From: Clostridiales bacterium
GTDB lineage: Bacteria; Bacillota; Clostridia; Lachnospirales; Lachnospiraceae
NCBI GenBank assembly: GCA_021204765.1
Contig: JAJPYU010000162.1
Coordinates: forward strand, 1 to 6,645
DNA length: 6,645 nucleotides
Reading direction: 5' to 3'
The notes under the pieces were generated by a model. The model made no database searches. It saw nothing but the letters and a program-made list of their open reading frames with translations, and had not been told where the DNA came from. A program made the translations under genes and the position numbers. Below are positions 4,881 to 6,645 of the stretch, piece by piece (position 1 is the stretch's first letter; each line of letters starts with the position of its first letter).

Positions 4881-6473
4881 ATGAGCAATTTAGAACACGA
4901 AATAGGGAAGCGCCGCACTTTTGCGATCATTTCCCACCCGGATGCGGGTAAGACGACATTGACCGAGAAATTTCTCCTCTACGGCGGCCAGATAAATCAG
5001 GCCGGCTCCGTCAAGGGCAAGGCCACGGCCCGCCATGCCGTCTCCGACTGGATGGAGATAGAGAAGCAGAGGGGAATTTCTGTGACCTCATCGGTGCTCC
5101 AGTTTGAGTACGTGGGCTACTGCATAAATATCCTGGATACCCCGGGGCATCAGGATTTCTCCGAGGATACCTATCGGACGCTGATGGCAGCGGACTCCGC
5201 AGTCATGGTCATTGACGGAGCCAGGGGCGTGGAGGCTCAGACCAGAAAGCTTTTCAAAGTCTGCGCCATGCGGCATATTCCCATATTTACCTTTATAAAT
5301 AAGATGGACCGGGACGCCAGGGAGTCTTTCGACCTGGCTGATGAGATCGAAAAGGAGCTGGGGATACCCATATGCCCGGTGAACTGGCCCATAGGTTCCG
5401 GGAAGAATTTCAAGGGAATCTATGACCGGGACACGGGAAAAGTCCTGACTTTTTCCGGCACTTTTAAGGGCACTAAGGAGGGTACTCAGCAGGAGTACGA
5501 CATAGATGACCCGGCTCTGGAAGACATAGTCACTGAGGACGAGAGGGCACAGCTCATGGAAGAGATGGAGCTCCTGGACGGAGCCGGTGCAGAGTTTGAC
5601 CAGGAGTTGGTCTCAAAGGGAGAACTCTCACCCATGTTCTTCGGCTCGGCCCTGACGAATTTCGGTGTGGAGACATTCCTTGAACATTTCCTGAAAATGA
5701 CTACATCGCCGCTGCCCAGACAGTCTGATATCGGTGTGATAGACCCGTTTTCAGAGGATTTCTCCGCTTTTGTCTTTAAGATACAGGCGAATATGAATAA
5801 GGCTCACCGTGACAGGGTGGCTTTCATGCGTATCTGCTCCGGGAGATTCACCGCCGGGATGGATGTCTGGCATGTCCAGGGAGGAAAGAAAGTCCGCTTA
5901 TCCCAGCCTCAGCAGATGATGGCCCAGGAGCGGAAGATGGTGGAGGAAGCCTATGCCGGAGACATCATCGGCATTTTCGACCCGGGCATCTTTTCCATAG
6001 GGGACACACTGACTACTGCGAAAGAGCATTTCGCTTTCGAGGGTATACCCACCTTTGCACCGGAGCATTTCGCCAGGGTGACCCAGCTGGACACTATGAA
6101 GCGTAAGCAGTTCGTCAAGGGCATTAACCAGATCGCCCAGGAAGGAGCCATTCAGATCTTCCAGGAATACAAGACCGGTATGGAGGAAATTATTGTGGGC
6201 GTGGTGGGTGTCCTGCAGTTCGACGTCCTGAAATTCCGCCTGGAAAATGAGTACAACGTGGACATCCGCATGGAGACCCTGCCCTATGAGCACATCCGCT
6301 GGATAGAGAATAAGGACATTGACCTGGATCACCTCACCGGCACCTCCGACATGAAGAAAGTGCGGGATCTTAAGGGAAATCCCCTGCTGCTCTTCGTAAA
6401 TGCCTGGAGCGTGGGGATGACGCTGGACCGCAATAAGGGACTCATTCTTTCAGAGTTCGGGAGAAATAACTGA
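4881..6473 (+). CDS. prfC: Peptide chain release factor 3 (RF3)
   Basis: This 530-residue translational GTPase has almost the same length as Escherichia coli RF3 (529). RF3 removes RF1 and RF2 from the ribosome after peptide release and has been linked to post-peptidyl-transfer quality control. The G domain motifs are complete: G1 SHPDAGKT (18-25), switch I with RGISVTSS (64-71, T69), G3 DTPGHQDFSEDTYRT (86-100), G4 NKMD (140-143) and G5 GSA (255-257). The SEDTYRT sequence after DTPGH is typical of RF3 rather than EF-G. Domain II (about 290-390) and the RF3 C-terminal domain (about 390-530) follow. The start is supported by family alignment (the N-terminus MSNLEHEIGKRRTFAIISHP is typical), while the ribosome binding site is modest (aaaaaagg, 9 bases upstream). 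It is probably co-transcribed with deoB, and no clear terminator follows. Confidence 0.97.
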   Translation: MSNLEHEIGKRRTFAIISHPDAGKTTLTEKFLLYGGQINQAGSVKGKATARHAVSDWMEIEKQRGISVTSSVLQFEYVGYCINILDTPGHQDFSEDTYRTLMAADSAVMVIDGARGVEAQTRKLFKVCAMRHIPIFTFINKMDRDARESFDLADEIEKELGIPICPVNWPIGSGKNFKGIYDRDTGKVLTFSGTFKGTKEGTQQEYDIDDPALEDIVTEDERAQLMEEMELLDGAGAEFDQELVSKGELSPMFFGSALTNFGVETFLEHFLKMTTSPLPRQSDIGVIDPFSEDFSAFVFKIQANMNKAHRDRVAFMRICSGRFTAGMDVWHVQGGKKVRLSQPQQMMAQERKMVEEAYAGDIIGIFDPGIFSIGDTLTTAKEHFAFEGIPTFAPEHFARVTQLDTMKRKQFVKGINQIAQEGAIQIFQEYKTGMEEIIVGVVGVLQFDVLKFRLENEYNVDIRMETLPYEHIRWIENKDIDLDHLTGTSDMKKVRDLKGNPLLLFVNAWSVGMTLDRNKGLILSEFGRNN

Positions 6474-6527
6474 CCAGGAAAAATAAGCTGTTGAATCTTA
6501 TCTCCGCACGAAAATTCTTCCCATAAG

Positions 6528-6546
6528 CGGATGACAAAATCATCCG
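6528..6546. repeat. Hairpin downstream of prfC
   Basis: cggatga (6528-6534) pairs perfectly with tcatccg (6540-6546) around a CAAAA loop. No T-run follows on the + strand (aatggtaacc), so it is not a standard intrinsic terminator. It could stabilise the 3' end of the deoB-prfC transcript. Confidence 0.4.
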
Positions 6547-6633
6547 AATGGTAACCACACTTCAATAAAAAGTTTAGAATAAATACACAGATAATTCAAA
6601 ATAATGTGTTATTGTGATAAAAATTTTGGAATG

Positions 6634-6641
6634 AAAGGAAA
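6634..6641 (+). promoter_or_regulatory. Possible ribosome binding site of a gene beyond the window
   Basis: aaaggaaa lies in AT-rich sequence 4-11 bases from the window end, and the final two bases (AT) could begin an ATG. An ATG at 6631 is also possible but has no well-placed Shine-Dalgarno sequence. A gene probably starts here, but nothing of it can be read. Confidence 0.3.
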
Positions 6642-6645
6642 GTAT

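Noticed and set aside
6595..6621. Promoter for the next gene (TTCAAA with GATAAA)
   Set aside because: Spacing is 15 bases and both hexamers are poor; AT-rich sequence gives such matches easily.

Overview
The window looks like chromosome of an anaerobic Clostridia bacterium, most likely Lachnospiraceae. This is inferred from strong AGGAGG-type ribosome binding sites, a short highly basic S21 protein, moderate GC content in genes against AT-rich spacers, and the gene families present. All genes are on the + strand. No mobile element with a recognisable transposase, no CRISPR array and no tRNA or rRNA gene was seen.

Left part (1-3364), a sucrose-use block. It opens with the last codons of a MalG-type sugar ABC transporter permease (1-62). 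A 378-base spacer follows. It holds a strongly folded element of about 143 bases (82-224) and then a sigma-A promoter (377-405). The promoter drives a GH13 subfamily 4 enzyme (441-2393, amylosucrase or sucrose hydrolase), whose stop overlaps the start of a PfkB-family fructokinase (2390-3364). Together these suggest sucrose import, cytoplasmic cleavage to a glucosyl unit plus fructose, and phosphorylation of the fructose.

Middle part (3351-3681), rpsU. Ribosomal protein S21 has its own near-consensus extended -10 promoter, whose -35 box lies inside the fructokinase gene. A small palindrome lies at the expected transcription start, a stem-loop touches the ribosome binding site, and a clear intrinsic terminator follows the gene.

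Right part (3708-6645). deoB (phosphopentomutase) and prfC (peptide chain release factor 3) lie 15 bases apart and probably share a transcript. No convincing promoter was found for them, so read-through of the rpsU terminator is one possibility. The last 172 bases hold a small hairpin and a purine-rich stretch that could be the ribosome binding site of a gene starting at or beyond the window edge.

The protein-coding content is ordinary. The part that known features do not explain is the 82-224 element. It can form a three-way-junction fold with two G-U wobble pairs that favour an RNA read from the + strand, and it lacks stop triplets in all three forward frames.
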